This document shows, piece after piece, positions 25,573 through 34,270 of a stretch of DNA of 48,058 nucleotides. This DNA is from Achromobacter sp. ASV32 (GTDB lineage Bacteria; Pseudomonadota; Gammaproteobacteria; Burkholderiales; Burkholderiaceae_B), in contig NZ_JAELTJ010000032.1 in the NCBI RefSeq assembly GCF_016428805.1, positions 1 through 48,058 on the forward strand, given 5' to 3'. A model generated the notes under the pieces. It saw only the letters and a list, made by a program, of their open reading frames with translations. It was not told the origin of the DNA and did not search any database. Each line of letters opens with the position of its first letter. Positions within the stretch are counted from its first letter, which is position 1. The translations under genes were made by a program, and so were the position numbers.

Positions 25573-26543
25573 TCGGAGGCTCCCACGCGGACACGGGGAT
25601 CCAGAATGGAATAGAGGATGTCGACCAGCAGGTTGAGCACGATGAACATGGTGACGACGATCAGCAGGTAGGCGACCACCACGGGCCGGTCCAGTTTCAT
25701 GATGCTGTCGATGATCAGCTTGCCCACGCCGGGCCAGGCGAAGATGGTTTCGGTGACGGTGGCAAACGCAATCAGCGAACCGAACTCCATGCCCACCACG
25801 GTGACGATGGGAATCAGGATGTTCTTGAGCACGTGCATGCCGATGACGCGCGATTCGCGCAGGCCCTTGGCGCGGGCGAACTTCACGTAGTCCAGCGGCA
25901 TCGTCTCGCGCACGCCGCTGCGCGTCAGGCGCACGATCAGCGCGATCTTGAACAGCGCCAGGTTCAGCGCGGGCAGGATCAGATGGCGGATGCCGTCCCA
26001 CGACGACAGGCTGGTGCGCATGCCCAGGAACTCGCCGGTGGGACCGCGTCCGGTGGACGGCAGCCAGCCCAGCGTGACCGAGAAGATCAGCACCAGCATG
26101 ATGCCTTGCCAGAAATTGGGCAGGCTGAAGCCCAGGATCGACCCGGTCATGATGCCGCGGTCCAGCGCGGAATCCGGCTTCAATCCCGCCACCAGGCCCA
26201 GCGGCAGGCCGATGACCAGCGCCAGCAGCAACGCCACGCAGGCCAGTTCCAGCGTGGCCGGCAGCCGTTGCAGGATCAACTGGATGGCGGGCTGGTTGAA
26301 GACGAAGGAGTTGCCCAGGTCGCCATGCAGCGCGTTGACCACGAACTTCAGGTACTGCTGATACAGGGGCAGGTCCAGGCCCAGCGACTGCACCGCCTGT
26401 GCGATTTCAGCGGGCGTGGCGTCGGCCGGCACCAGAATTTCGATGGGGTCGCCGATGGCGTACACGCCGGCAAACACGATCAGCGACGTGATGGCCAGGA
26501 TCACGACGCTCTGGCATAGCCGGCGGATGATGAAGGCGGTCAT
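25569..26543 (-). CDS. Oligopeptide ABC transporter permease (DppB/OppB type)
   Basis: A 324-residue permease with six helices. Its N-terminus MTAFIIRRLCQSVVILAI and the following GDPIEILVPADATPAE are typical of DppB. The EAA loop is LDYVKFARAKGLRESRVIGMHVLKN. It is the first gene of the operon, read leftward, and its promoter must lie in the gap to the LysR gene at 26801. Confidence 0.95.
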   Translation of the reverse strand: MTAFIIRRLCQSVVILAITSLIVFAGVYAIGDPIEILVPADATPAEIAQAVQSLGLDLPLYQQYLKFVVNALHGDLGNSFVFNQPAIQLILQRLPATLELACVALLLALVIGLPLGLVAGLKPDSALDRGIMTGSILGFSLPNFWQGIMLVLIFSVTLGWLPSTGRGPTGEFLGMRTSLSSWDGIRHLILPALNLALFKIALIVRLTRSGVRETMPLDYVKFARAKGLRESRVIGMHVLKNILIPIVTVVGMEFGSLIAFATVTETIFAWPGVGKLIIDSIMKLDRPVVVAYLLIVVTMFIVLNLLVDILYSILDPRVRVGASE

Positions 26544-26800
26544 GGCGCGGCGCGGCGACAGGGGGCGGGAAGGGGAACTGCGCGCATCGGGGGCTCCTTG
26601 CCGGAAAATATCGGCGATATCGCGTATTGATTACGGATTCATGAATGGCGAGAATCCGGATGGGCGGAATGTTCGATCCATCGCGCCGGGCTGGCAACCG
26701 TATGCCAAGCCAGCATGCGCCTATGTGAATTACGAGAAATTTGGTGTTAACCCTAGGCCACGCCCTCGTGCGGGGCCGCTACGCGGACGTCGCGCGACAG
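26544..26800. promoter_or_regulatory. Divergent promoter region between peptide operon and LysR gene
   Basis: A 257-base gap without a supported gene. It holds an AT-rich core at about 26605-26650 with the palindrome ATTCATGAAT (26637-26646) and ATATC/GATAT arms around GGC just before it. LysR regulators usually bind such dyads between themselves and the divergent target, so this is the likely control site; exact promoters cannot be fixed. Confidence 0.4.
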
Positions 26801-27757
26801 ATGAATTTCAAGCAGCTAGAGGCCTTTCTGGCCTTCATGACCACCGGCTCGACCATCGAGGCCGCGCAACGATTGGGCTCGTCTCAGCCGGCCGTCAGCC
26901 GGCTCCTGAGCCAGTTCGAGGCGGACTTGGGCGTGCCGCTGTTCGTGCGCCGCAAGGGCCGGCTGCATCCCACCGCCGAAGCCGAGTCGCTATTGCCCGA
27001 CGTGCAGAACATGATTTCGGACGCCGAGTCGCTGCATCGCCACGTCAACCAGCTGCGGCTGGGCGGACAGCGCCGCACGCTGATCCGGGTGCAATTGCCC
27101 AGCACGGTGGCACAGTCGGTCATGCCGGCCGTGGCCGAGGCGTTCCTGGCCGACCACCCCGACGTGGCGCTGGAGGTGCTGGTGGGCACCTATGAAACCA
27201 GCGAGGTCGCGGTGCTGGGGCGCGAGGCCGATCTGGCGCTGGTACGTTCGCCGCCGATGAATTCGGGTCTGTCCATGATCTTGCGCTTGGCCACCGAAGC
27301 CGTCTGTGTGATGCCGCCAGGGCATGCGCTGGCGGCGCTGCCCGAAGTCGCGTCCGCCGACCTGATCGGCGTCGACCTGGTGCTGCTGGGCCGGCAGCGT
27401 TCGCTGCGCCAGCAGATCGACCAGGCGTTCCGGCAGGGGCGCATGATGCCGCAGATCAAGGCCGAAGTGCACTCGGTGGAAATGGCTTGCCGGCTGGCGG
27501 CGCAGGGTGTGGGCGTGTCGATCGTCAACGGCCTGTTCGCCGGGCTGTGCCTGGACATGGGCATCGTCTGCCGGCCGTTCCGCCCGCGCATCGACTACTA
27601 CGTGGGCATGGCCACGCTGGCCGGGCAGGCGCCGCACCCGCTGGTGCCTGAACTGGCCGCGCGCATCCTGGATGCGATGACGCAGCGCGCGGGCCCCGGC
27701 GCCTTCACGGTGGTGCCGCCCGAACCGGGCGACGCGCCGCTTACGGCATCAGCTTGA
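26801..27757 (+). CDS. LysR-type transcriptional regulator of the peptide operon
   Basis: A 318-residue regulator: winged helix about 1-62 (MNFKQLEAFLAFMTTGSTIEAAQRLGSSQPAVSRLLSQFEADLGVPLFVRR) and an effector domain from about 95. The ATG at 26801 matches the family start, though no clear ribosome binding site precedes it; a 20-codon extension to 26741 is possible. It is divergent from the oligopeptide operon, the classical arrangement for a regulator and its target. Its last 17 bases overlap the convergent SDR gene. Confidence 0.92.
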   Translation: MNFKQLEAFLAFMTTGSTIEAAQRLGSSQPAVSRLLSQFEADLGVPLFVRRKGRLHPTAEAESLLPDVQNMISDAESLHRHVNQLRLGGQRRTLIRVQLPSTVAQSVMPAVAEAFLADHPDVALEVLVGTYETSEVAVLGREADLALVRSPPMNSGLSMILRLATEAVCVMPPGHALAALPEVASADLIGVDLVLLGRQRSLRQQIDQAFRQGRMMPQIKAEVHSVEMACRLAAQGVGVSIVNGLFAGLCLDMGIVCRPFRPRIDYYVGMATLAGQAPHPLVPELAARILDAMTQRAGPGAFTVVPPEPGDAPLTASA

Positions 27758-28439
27758 GCAGCGCCGCGATCAAGGCCCAGCGCCGCGTGACGTAGACGCG
27801 GCTCTTGCGCAACCGGATCGCATGGGCGATCTGCCTGGCGGCCTTTTCCGGCGAGGCAACCCAGAACAGGCCGCTGCCTTGCGCCATGGCGGTGGCCACG
27901 AAGCCCGGGCGCACGTCGGTCACCGCGATGGGCAGCTGTAGCCGCCGCACCTTCTGCCGCAGGCCGTCCAGGTAGTTCGACACGAACGCCTTGGACGCGT
28001 TGTAGGCCGGCGCCGCGCCGCTGCCGCGCAGGGCCGCCACCGATGAAATACCCACCAGGTGTCCCTTGCGATGCAGGATGAAATGCCGCAACGCGACGTT
28101 GGCCATGGCCGCGAAGCCCTGCACGTTGACGGCGATGGTGTCCGCTTCCTTTTCCCAGTCCAGGTCCGTGTTCAGAAAGCCTACGCCGGCGCTGATGACG
28201 CACAGGTCCAGGCCTTCCATGCGGGCGATCAGCGCGCGCAGCGCCGTCATGGCGTCGGCCTCGCGCGTGACATCCAGCGCCAGGGTGTAGACCGTCGTGT
28301 CCGGCAATTCGGCGCGCAGGCTGTCCAGCAGTTCGGCGCGGCGGCCGATCAGGCCCAGGGCATAGCCTTCGCCGGCCAGGCGTTTGGCCAGTTCGCGGCC
28401 GATGCCGGAGGTGGCGCCGATGATGATCGCTCGTTTCAT
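27741..28439 (-). CDS. SDR family NAD(P)-dependent oxidoreductase
   Basis: A 232-residue classical short-chain dehydrogenase. Rossmann motif GATSGIG (residues 8-14), GRR near 32 suggesting NADP preference, the ISAGVG motif near 82, catalytic Ser132 or Ser133 in GISSVA, and Tyr146/Lys150 in AYNASK. It lacks a long C-terminal substrate lid. The substrate is unknown. It stands alone, convergent with the LysR gene (17-base overlap of 3' ends), and starts opposite the ohr gene across a 141-base gap. Confidence 0.93.
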   Translation of the reverse strand: MKRAIIIGATSGIGRELAKRLAGEGYALGLIGRRAELLDSLRAELPDTTVYTLALDVTREADAMTALRALIARMEGLDLCVISAGVGFLNTDLDWEKEADTIAVNVQGFAAMANVALRHFILHRKGHLVGISSVAALRGSGAAPAYNASKAFVSNYLDGLRQKVRRLQLPIAVTDVRPGFVATAMAQGSGLFWVASPEKAARQIAHAIRLRKSRVYVTRRWALIAALLKLMP

Positions 28440-28580
28440 GCGTATGGGGGATCAGGAGTGGGGGCGCCGATACAGTACGACGCAAACCTCAAGGGGGGCG
28501 GACACACGCAGGATACAGCGGCTTGCTGGAATGCAGGCTCCAAGTGCGTATCCCTTTTTTTTCGACCCAAGGAGCCCCTC

Positions 28581-29006
28581 ATGGCCAAACCGCTGGAAAC
28601 CGTTCTGTACACCGCCCGCACCCACACCACCGGCGGGCGCGATGGCGCCGGCCGCACCGATGACGGTGCGCTGACGCTGCCGCTCAGCCCACCGGGGTCG
28701 GGCAAGCCCGGCACCAATCCCGAGCAGTTGTTCGGCATCGGCTATTCGGCCTGCTTCATCGGCGCCATGCAGCTGGCCGGCGCCAAGCTGGGCATCACGC
28801 TGCCGCGCGACGTGGCGGTGGACGCCGAGGTGTCGTTGGGCAAGACCGACGGCGGCGCGAAGTACGCGTTGGGCGTCAACCTGCACATCTCGCTGCCGGG
28901 GCTGCCGGCCGAGCAACGGCGCCAACTGGTGGAAACCGCGCACCAGACCTGCCCGTACTCGGCCGCGATCCGCGGCAATATCGATGTGGAATTCTCGATT
29001 GCCTGA
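28581..29006 (+). CDS. ohr: Organic hydroperoxide resistance protein Ohr
   Basis: A 141-residue thiol peroxidase of the Ohr subgroup of OsmC proteins, which reduces organic and fatty-acid hydroperoxides with lipoyl-type reductants. Catalytic Cys58 in GYSACFIGAM and Cys124 in HQTCPYSAA are both present, with conserved Arg20 and Glu48 (NPEQL) that tune the active site. The N-terminus (LETVLYTARTHTTGGRDG) is typical of Ohr. AAGGAG precedes the ATG by 8 bases. A strong terminator follows. The usual MarR-type regulator OhrR is not adjacent. Confidence 0.95.
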   Translation: MAKPLETVLYTARTHTTGGRDGAGRTDDGALTLPLSPPGSGKPGTNPEQLFGIGYSACFIGAMQLAGAKLGITLPRDVAVDAEVSLGKTDGGAKYALGVNLHISLPGLPAEQRRQLVETAHQTCPYSAAIRGNIDVEFSIA

Positions 29007-29029
29007 TACGGCAGGCTGCCTGTGAAACG

Positions 29030-29061
29030 CCCCGCCGGCGTCATCCGGCGGGGTGTTTTTT
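29030..29061 (+). terminator. Rho-independent terminator after ohr
   Basis: A perfect 9-bp stem CCCCGCCGG / CCGGCGGGG (29030-29038 and 29045-29053) with a six-base loop, followed by TGTTTTTT (29054-29061). It starts 23 bases after the ohr stop. Confidence 0.92.
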
Positions 29062-29108
29062 CATTGTGCGCGGACTCGCCGCCGGGCACGCCGGGCACGC
29101 CGCACGAA

Positions 29109-30428
29109 TCAGCCCGCGGGCTTGAGCCGTATCTCTGCTTCCAGACCGCCGCCTTCGCGGTTCTTCAGGCGCAATTCGCCGTCCAGGATGCCCGCCAGCT
29201 GCTGCGCGATGGCCAGGCCCAGGCCGGTGCCGCCGCTGTCGCGGTTGCGCGAGCCTTCGAGCCGGTAAAACGGTTGCAGCACCGCCTGCAATGCCTGGTC
29301 GGGGATGCCAGGGCCGCGGTCCAGCACCTTGATCGACACGCCGCCGGCGTCGGCCGGCTCCAAGACGACCTCGGCCGCGCCGCCGAATTTCAGGGCGTTG
29401 TCGATCAGGTTGCCCAGCACCCGGCGCAGCGCGCGCGGCCGTGTCTGCCAGGGCGCGGGGTATTGGCCTTGCAGCGTCACCGGCTTGCCGATGTCGGCGT
29501 AGTCGCACACCAGGCTGTCCAGGAAGGCGTCCAGATCGACGCGCACCACCGGTTCAGTGGCAGCGCCCGCGCTGCGCGCATAGGCCAGGCCGTCGCGCAC
29601 CAGTTGCTCGACCTCCTGCAGATCATGCGTGAGCTTGTCGCGGTCGATCGAATCGTCCATGAATTCGGACCGCAGCTTCATGCGGGTGATCGGCGTTTGC
29701 AGATCGTGCGAGATCGCGCCCAGGATCTGCATGCGTTCGGCCAGGTGGGCCGCGATGCGGTCCTGCATGGCGTTGAACGCGGCGGACGCTTGCGCGACTT
29801 CGGCGGGGCCGTCCTCGGCCAGGCGCGGGCTTTGGCGGTCCGGGCTCATCGCGTCGGCCGCGCCGGCCAGGTGCGTCAGCGGGCGGATAGCCAGGCGCAC
29901 GGCCAGCCACGCGCACAGGATCAGCAAGACCAGCTGGGCCGCCAGCACCGCCGGCAGCCATACCGCCAGCGGCATGATGGTCATGTGGATATCGAGCGTG
30001 ACCGGCTGGCCATCGGCCAGGGTGGCGCGCATCTGGATATGCTGAGGGTCGCTGCCCACGGTGCCGAACGCCAGCGGGTAGGCGCCGTTCAAGGCGGTCT
30101 GGATCGAATCGCGCACGCCTTCGGCCGCCGGTGTCTGCAGCGGCCGGTCGGCGTCGCCGGGGCCCAGCAGGTATTGGCGATGGCTGCTGCCCAGGCGCGG
30201 CAGCCACTCGGCGCGTTCGGCGGCCGGCAGGCGGTTCAGGATGGCCAGCGCCACCACCACGTCGCGTTCCAGGTCGTCCAGCATGACGCTCTTGGCGGAC
30301 TGGTAGCGCTCGTAGAACAGCAGGGCGAACGACAGTGCGTGGGCCAGCACCAGGCCCACCAGGAAAATCAGGAACAGCCGGCTGGCCAGGGTCCGAGGCC
30401 AGCGGCGCAGCGCCGGAGCCCAGGCCAT
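29109..30428 (-). CDS. EnvZ-type sensor histidine kinase
   Basis: A 439-residue inner-membrane kinase: first helix about residues 15-38, a periplasmic domain of about 120 residues, second helix about 160-185, a HAMP domain (AIRPLTHLAGAADAMS), HisKA with phospho-acceptor His241 in GAISHDLQTPITRMKL, and an ATPase with NLIDNALKFG (N box), DRGPGIPD (G1) and GGTGLGLAIA (G2). Its start codon directly abuts the stop of the response-regulator gene, so they are co-transcribed and coupled. The signal is not known. Confidence 0.95.
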   Translation of the reverse strand: MAWAPALRRWPRTLASRLFLIFLVGLVLAHALSFALLFYERYQSAKSVMLDDLERDVVVALAILNRLPAAERAEWLPRLGSSHRQYLLGPGDADRPLQTPAAEGVRDSIQTALNGAYPLAFGTVGSDPQHIQMRATLADGQPVTLDIHMTIMPLAVWLPAVLAAQLVLLILCAWLAVRLAIRPLTHLAGAADAMSPDRQSPRLAEDGPAEVAQASAAFNAMQDRIAAHLAERMQILGAISHDLQTPITRMKLRSEFMDDSIDRDKLTHDLQEVEQLVRDGLAYARSAGAATEPVVRVDLDAFLDSLVCDYADIGKPVTLQGQYPAPWQTRPRALRRVLGNLIDNALKFGGAAEVVLEPADAGGVSIKVLDRGPGIPDQALQAVLQPFYRLEGSRNRDSGGTGLGLAIAQQLAGILDGELRLKNREGGGLEAEIRLKPAG

Positions 30429-31166
30429 CTACGGCGCCTCGGACACGTCGACCTGCGCGGCGAAGACATACCCTTCGCTGCGCACGGTCTTGATGTACAC
30501 GGGTTCGCGCGCGTCTTCGCGCAGCCGCTGGCGCAGCCGGCTGACCAGCAGGTCGATCGAGCGGCCGAAGAAATCGGCATCGCGGCCCTGCGTCAGGTTC
30601 AGCAACTGGTCGCGATTCAGCACGCGCTGGGGATGGTCCAGAAAGACGCGCAACAGCCGGTATTCGGCGCCGCTGAGCGACACGATGGTGCCGTCGGTGT
30701 CCAGCAGGTGGCGCGCGGTGGTGTCCAGCGTCCAGCCGCCGAACCGGACCTCGCGGCCCGGTTCGGTCACCTGGAAATTGGGTGGCAGCATGCGGGTGCG
30801 GCGCAAGATGGCCTTGATGCGTGCCAGCAGCTCGCGCGCCACGAACGGCTTGACGAGGTAATCGTCGGCGCCCATTTCCAGGCCGAGCACGCGGTCCATG
30901 TCCTCGTCGCGCGCGGTCAGCAGCAGGATGGGGGTGCGGCGGTGCTTGCCGGCGCGCAGCTCGCGGCACAGTACCAGGCCGTCGTCGCCGGGCATCATGA
31001 TGTCCAGCACGATCAGGTCGACTGTCAGGCTTTCGAGCAGGGAGCGCATCTGGCGGCCATCGGCGGCCAGGGTGACATTCAGGCCGTTCTTCTTGAGGAA
31101 GTTGCCGGCCAGTTCGCGGATGTCGCGGTCGTCGTCGACGATCAGGATGTGGTCTGGGTGGTCCAT
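30429..31166 (-). CDS. OmpR-family response regulator
   Basis: A 245-residue regulator with a receiver domain (acidic pair in IVDDDRD, phospho-acceptor Asp55 in LIVLDIMMPGDDG, switch Lys in YLVKPF) and a C-terminal winged helix of the OmpR/PhoB type (about 145-235; LSGAEYRLLRVFLDHPQRVLNRDQLL, SIDLLVSRLRQRLRED, IKTVRSEGYVF). It is the partner of the adjacent EnvZ-type kinase. It lies 69 bases downstream of a small exported-peptide ORF on the same strand, and opposite the CcdA-thioredoxin pair, which is a candidate target. Confidence 0.95.
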   Translation of the reverse strand: MDHPDHILIVDDDRDIRELAGNFLKKNGLNVTLAADGRQMRSLLESLTVDLIVLDIMMPGDDGLVLCRELRAGKHRRTPILLLTARDEDMDRVLGLEMGADDYLVKPFVARELLARIKAILRRTRMLPPNFQVTEPGREVRFGGWTLDTTARHLLDTDGTIVSLSGAEYRLLRVFLDHPQRVLNRDQLLNLTQGRDADFFGRSIDLLVSRLRQRLREDAREPVYIKTVRSEGYVFAAQVDVSEAP

Positions 31167-31235
31167 GGCGCGTTATCGGTGCGGATGGCGTGGAGCAGGG
31201 CGTGGGAGGCGCGGCGTTGCCGGGGTGAGGCCATT

Positions 31236-31391
31236 CTACTCACCGGGCGGGTCGCGGCGGCGGACCAGGTTGTTGCAGATCAGCTGGCAGGGGCCGGGTT
31301 GCACGGCCTCGGCGCCCAGGCCGCCGAACAAGAAGGCCAGCGCGGCCAGCAGGCGGCGGCCCGGGGTGGGGCGGTGGGGGACGGGGGACAT
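31236..31391 (-). CDS. Small exported-peptide ORF with Cys-x3-Cys
   Basis: A 51-residue open frame with a good ribosome binding site (AGGAG 6 bases before the ATG). The N-terminus is basic (PTPGRRLL), followed by a hydrophobic run (about 14-24, LLAALAFLFGGLG) and a possible cleavage site after AEA; the remainder holds PGPCQLICNN with two Cys four apart and a charged tail. This looks like a small secreted or membrane-anchored peptide. It is codirectional with and just upstream of the response-regulator gene. I do not recognise a family; it could be spurious. Confidence 0.45.
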   Translation of the reverse strand: MSPVPHRPTPGRRLLAALAFLFGGLGAEAVQPGPCQLICNNLVRRRDPPGE

Positions 31392-31571
31392 AGCGGGCTC
31401 CTGCCAGGGGTGTCCGGCAGGTTATAGCCCCGCCTGCGGCGCGAAGTGTGTCGTAGTGTATGCAGACCCCCGCACGACACAAAAACGGTGCAAAAAGCCC
31501 TTCTCCAGGCACAGGGCAGATACCCGGCGCGCGTCCAATGCGGTCATCGAGACGAAACGGACCGCTGCACC

Positions 31572-32261
31572 ATGACCCTCATCAACACTCCCCTGGCGCT
31601 GGCCGCCGGCATGCTGACGGTGGCTTCGCCCTGCGTGCTGCCCTTGTTGCCGATCCTGCTGGGCAGCGCGGTCGAACGATCGGGCCGGCTGCGGCCCCTG
31701 TGCATCGTGCTGGGCTTCGTGCTGGCATTTTCCGGGCTGGGCATCGCGCTCAGCCTGCTGTCCAACGCCGTGGAATCGGCCCATGAGGCGGTGCGTTCGG
31801 TATCGGTGGTGTTGCTGGCGCTGTTCGGGCTGGCGCGCATCTGGCCGCGGCCCTACGACTGGCTGGCGGCGCGCCTGAGCGGTCCGTTGCAAGGCGTGAT
31901 CGGGCTGGGCGGCAAGGGCGGCGACGGCAATGCCGGCGGCTTTTTGCTGGGCATGTCGCTGGGCGCCGTCTGGACCCCCTGCGCCGGGCCGGTGCTGGCG
32001 TCGATCCTGATCCTGGCCGCGCGTGCCGAAGACCTGGGGCAATCCAGCCTGTTGCTGCTGGCCTACGGCCTGGGGGCGGGCATTCCGATGCTGGCCATCG
32101 CCTATGGCGGCAGCTTCGCCGCGCGGCGGGTAAGCGCCATCGCCCGCCACGCCGTGCGGCTGCAGCGCGCGTTCGGCGTGCTGCTGGTGGCCTCGGCCAT
32201 CGCCATCCATTTTCAGTACGACGTGCTGGCCTACGCCTGGATCAGCCGTCTTTTCCCGTGA
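31572..32261 (+). CDS. CcdA/DsbD-type membrane thiol transporter
   Basis: A 229-residue inner-membrane protein with six helices that carries reducing power from cytoplasmic thioredoxin to periplasmic partners. The two catalytic Cys are in the pseudo-symmetrical motifs ASPCVLPLLP (Cys21) and WTPCAGPVLA (Cys137). The ATG gives MTLINTPLALAAG; the longer frame upstream has no supporting homology. The thioredoxin-like gene 51 bases downstream is the obvious recipient. It is divergent from the two-component system. Confidence 0.93.
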   Translation: MTLINTPLALAAGMLTVASPCVLPLLPILLGSAVERSGRLRPLCIVLGFVLAFSGLGIALSLLSNAVESAHEAVRSVSVVLLALFGLARIWPRPYDWLAARLSGPLQGVIGLGGKGGDGNAGGFLLGMSLGAVWTPCAGPVLASILILAARAEDLGQSSLLLLAYGLGAGIPMLAIAYGGSFAARRVSAIARHAVRLQRAFGVLLVASAIAIHFQYDVLAYAWISRLFP

Positions 32262-32312
32262 CCCGGTTGCCGTTCCGGCTTGCCCAGGCTTAGACCTTTG
32301 AAGGAGCACACC

Positions 32313-32849
32313 ATGATGTTCACCCGTATCCCCGTCCAACGCGTCCTTGTTGCCGTCAAGCTGACCCTGGCCAGCCTCTTGCTTGGCTCGGCCGCCCATG
32401 CCGCATCGGCGCCGGCGCCCGCGCCGGAGTTCACCGGCATCCAGACCTGGTTGAACAGCGAACCGCTGACGCTGGCCGGCCAGCGCGGCAAGGTGGTGCT
32501 GGTCGATTTCTGGACCTATACCTGCATCAACTGCATCAACACGCTGCCGTACGTGAAGCAGTGGCACCAGCAATACAAGGACAAGGGGCTGGTGGTGGTC
32601 GGCGTGCACACGCCGGAGTTTCCGTTCGAGCGCAGCACCAGGAACGTCGAGGACGCCATCAAGCGCTTCGGCATCGGCTATCCGGTGGCGCAGGACAACC
32701 AGTACAAGACCTGGGACGCCTACCGCAATCAGTACTGGCCGGCGTTCTACCTGATCGACAAGCAGGGCAATGTGGTCTACCGCCACTTCGGCGAAGGGAA
32801 CTATGCCCAGACCGAGGCCGAGATCCAGCGGCTGCTGGCGCAGCCTTGA
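32313..32849 (+). CDS. Periplasmic TlpA-like thioredoxin-family protein
   Basis: A 178-residue exported thiol-disulfide protein: signal peptide about 1-31 (cleaved near AHA|AS), then a thioredoxin fold with active site TCINC (Cys71, Cys74) in LVDFWTYTCINCINTLPY and the cis-Pro region NQYWPAFYLIDKQGNVVY. The TYTCINC motif is that of the DipZ/TlpA-like group that pairs with CcdA. AAGGAG lies 7 bases before the ATG. It is co-directional with ccdA-like gene and probably receives its electrons; the final target (methionine sulfoxide reductase or another) is not in the window. Confidence 0.93.
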   Translation: MMFTRIPVQRVLVAVKLTLASLLLGSAAHAASAPAPAPEFTGIQTWLNSEPLTLAGQRGKVVLVDFWTYTCINCINTLPYVKQWHQQYKDKGLVVVGVHTPEFPFERSTRNVEDAIKRFGIGYPVAQDNQYKTWDAYRNQYWPAFYLIDKQGNVVYRHFGEGNYAQTEAEIQRLLAQP

Positions 32850-32904
32850 AACGGGCGCCGCGCCGGCCGCGCAGCCTGACGGCAAGGCCGCCCGGCGTTT
32901 GGCG

Positions 32905-34167
32905 TTAGCCGGCGGCCAGCGCCAGCGCCAGCAACGCGCCCAGCAGCGCCGGCGGCATCACCAGCGCGCCCAGCTTCAGGAAGGCGAGGCCGCTGACGTG
33001 CTGGCCCTCGCGCCGCACCGCGATCAGCCACAACAGCGTCGCCAGCGAGCCGGTGATGGACAGGTTGGGCCCCAGGTCCACGCCGATCAGCAGTGCGCCG
33101 GTGGTCTGCGCGGGCAGGTGGGCGATCTGGCCGACCGATCCCGCGATCAGGCCGGCGGGCAGGTTGTTGATGAGGTTGCTGGCCAGCGCCGACACGATGC
33201 CGGCGCCCCACAGGGACTGGCCGGCCGATTGGCTGGCCAGTTGCACCAGGGCTCGCGCCAGCGCGTCGATTGCACCGCTCTCGGCCAGGCCTTCGACCAG
33301 CACGAACAGGCCGGCCACCATCGGCAGCACGCCCCAGGCCACGTGCCGCAGCACCGGTAGCGGGCTGATGCGCTGGTGCAAATGGATGCCCGCCGCGGTC
33401 GCCAGGCCCGCAATGAAGGTCGGCAGGCCCAGGTCGGCATGGAAGGCGGACGCCAGCATCAGCACGGCCGCGGTCAGCAGGATGCCCAGGCCGGTCAGGC
33501 GCGCGCCGGCGCTGAGCGGCTGGGCCGCGATGTCGGCCCGCAGCGGCTGGCGCAGCGCGTCGCGCTGGGTGTAGCGCAGCGCCAGGTAGGTCAGGCCGAT
33601 GGCTGCCAGCGACGGCAGGGTGAACTGCCGCAGCCAGTCCGGCAGGGGCGGCATCTGACTGCCGTACACCACCAGGTTGGCGGGGTTGGAGATCGGCAGC
33701 ACGAAGCTGGCGGCGTTGGCGATGAAGGCGCAGATGAACAGGTAAGGCAACGGCCGTGCGCCGGCGGCCTTGGCTGCCGCGTACACGGCCGGCGTCAGCA
33801 CCACGGCGGTGGCGTCGTTGGACAGGAAGACGGTGACCAGGATGCCCACCAGGAACACCAGGTCGAACAGCCGCCGCGCGGACCCGCGGGCGTGGCGCGC
33901 GGCCACCATGGCCAGCCAGTCGAACAGCCCCTGCTGGCGCGCCAGTTCGGCCAGCACCATCATGCCGATCAGGAACAGGTAGACGTCCAGGCCCTTGCCG
34001 ATCGCGCCCAGCGCCGCCTGCCAGGGAATCAGGCCGGTCGCCGTCAGCAGCGCGGCGGCGCCAGCGGCCCAGGCGTATTCAGGCAGGTTCCAGGGGCGCA
34101 GCAGGATGCCGACGATCGCCAGGGCGGAAACGGCCCAGAGGGCAAGGGAGGCGTCAGGGAAAGGCAT
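32905..34167 (-). CDS. ArsB/NhaD-type ion transporter
   Basis: A 420-residue inner-membrane carrier with about 11-12 helices. It resembles the ArsB branch of the ion-transporter superfamily: LFLIGMMVLAELARQQGLFDW, the FLSNDATAVVLTPAVYAA motif near residue 115, FANAASFVLPISNPANLVVYG-type block near 155, and the second repeat NLINNLPAGLIAG with DLGPNLSITGSLATLLW near the C-terminus. ArsB expels arsenite. No arsR or arsC lies nearby, so arsenite is not certain as a substrate. It stands alone, convergent with the thioredoxin gene. Confidence 0.88.
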   Translation of the reverse strand: MPFPDASLALWAVSALAIVGILLRPWNLPEYAWAAGAAALLTATGLIPWQAALGAIGKGLDVYLFLIGMMVLAELARQQGLFDWLAMVAARHARGSARRLFDLVFLVGILVTVFLSNDATAVVLTPAVYAAAKAAGARPLPYLFICAFIANAASFVLPISNPANLVVYGSQMPPLPDWLRQFTLPSLAAIGLTYLALRYTQRDALRQPLRADIAAQPLSAGARLTGLGILLTAAVLMLASAFHADLGLPTFIAGLATAAGIHLHQRISPLPVLRHVAWGVLPMVAGLFVLVEGLAESGAIDALARALVQLASQSAGQSLWGAGIVSALASNLINNLPAGLIAGSVGQIAHLPAQTTGALLIGVDLGPNLSITGSLATLLWLIAVRREGQHVSGLAFLKLGALVMPPALLGALLALALAAG

Positions 34168-34270
34168 GGATGCAGCGGCGGTGGGGCAAGGGCCAGGGAG
34201 CGGGGATTATCGCCCGCCCGGCCCCGGGGGGCCATGCCGCGCCCGGCCGGCTGTTGCCGGCGGGCGACGG

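Noticed and set aside
29022-31427. Plus-strand open frame of 801 codons across the two-component system
   Set aside because: It is entirely antisense to the kinase and regulator genes, which have all their motifs; composition (His/Gln/Arg/Gly) is that of a shadow frame.
32905-34167. Arsenic resistance operon
   Set aside because: The ArsB-type transporter stands alone; no arsR, arsC or arsH frame is nearby.
34168-34270. Terminator after the Do-family protease gene
   Set aside because: GC-rich inverted repeats are present, but there is no T-tract and arms are imperfect; not enough to call.
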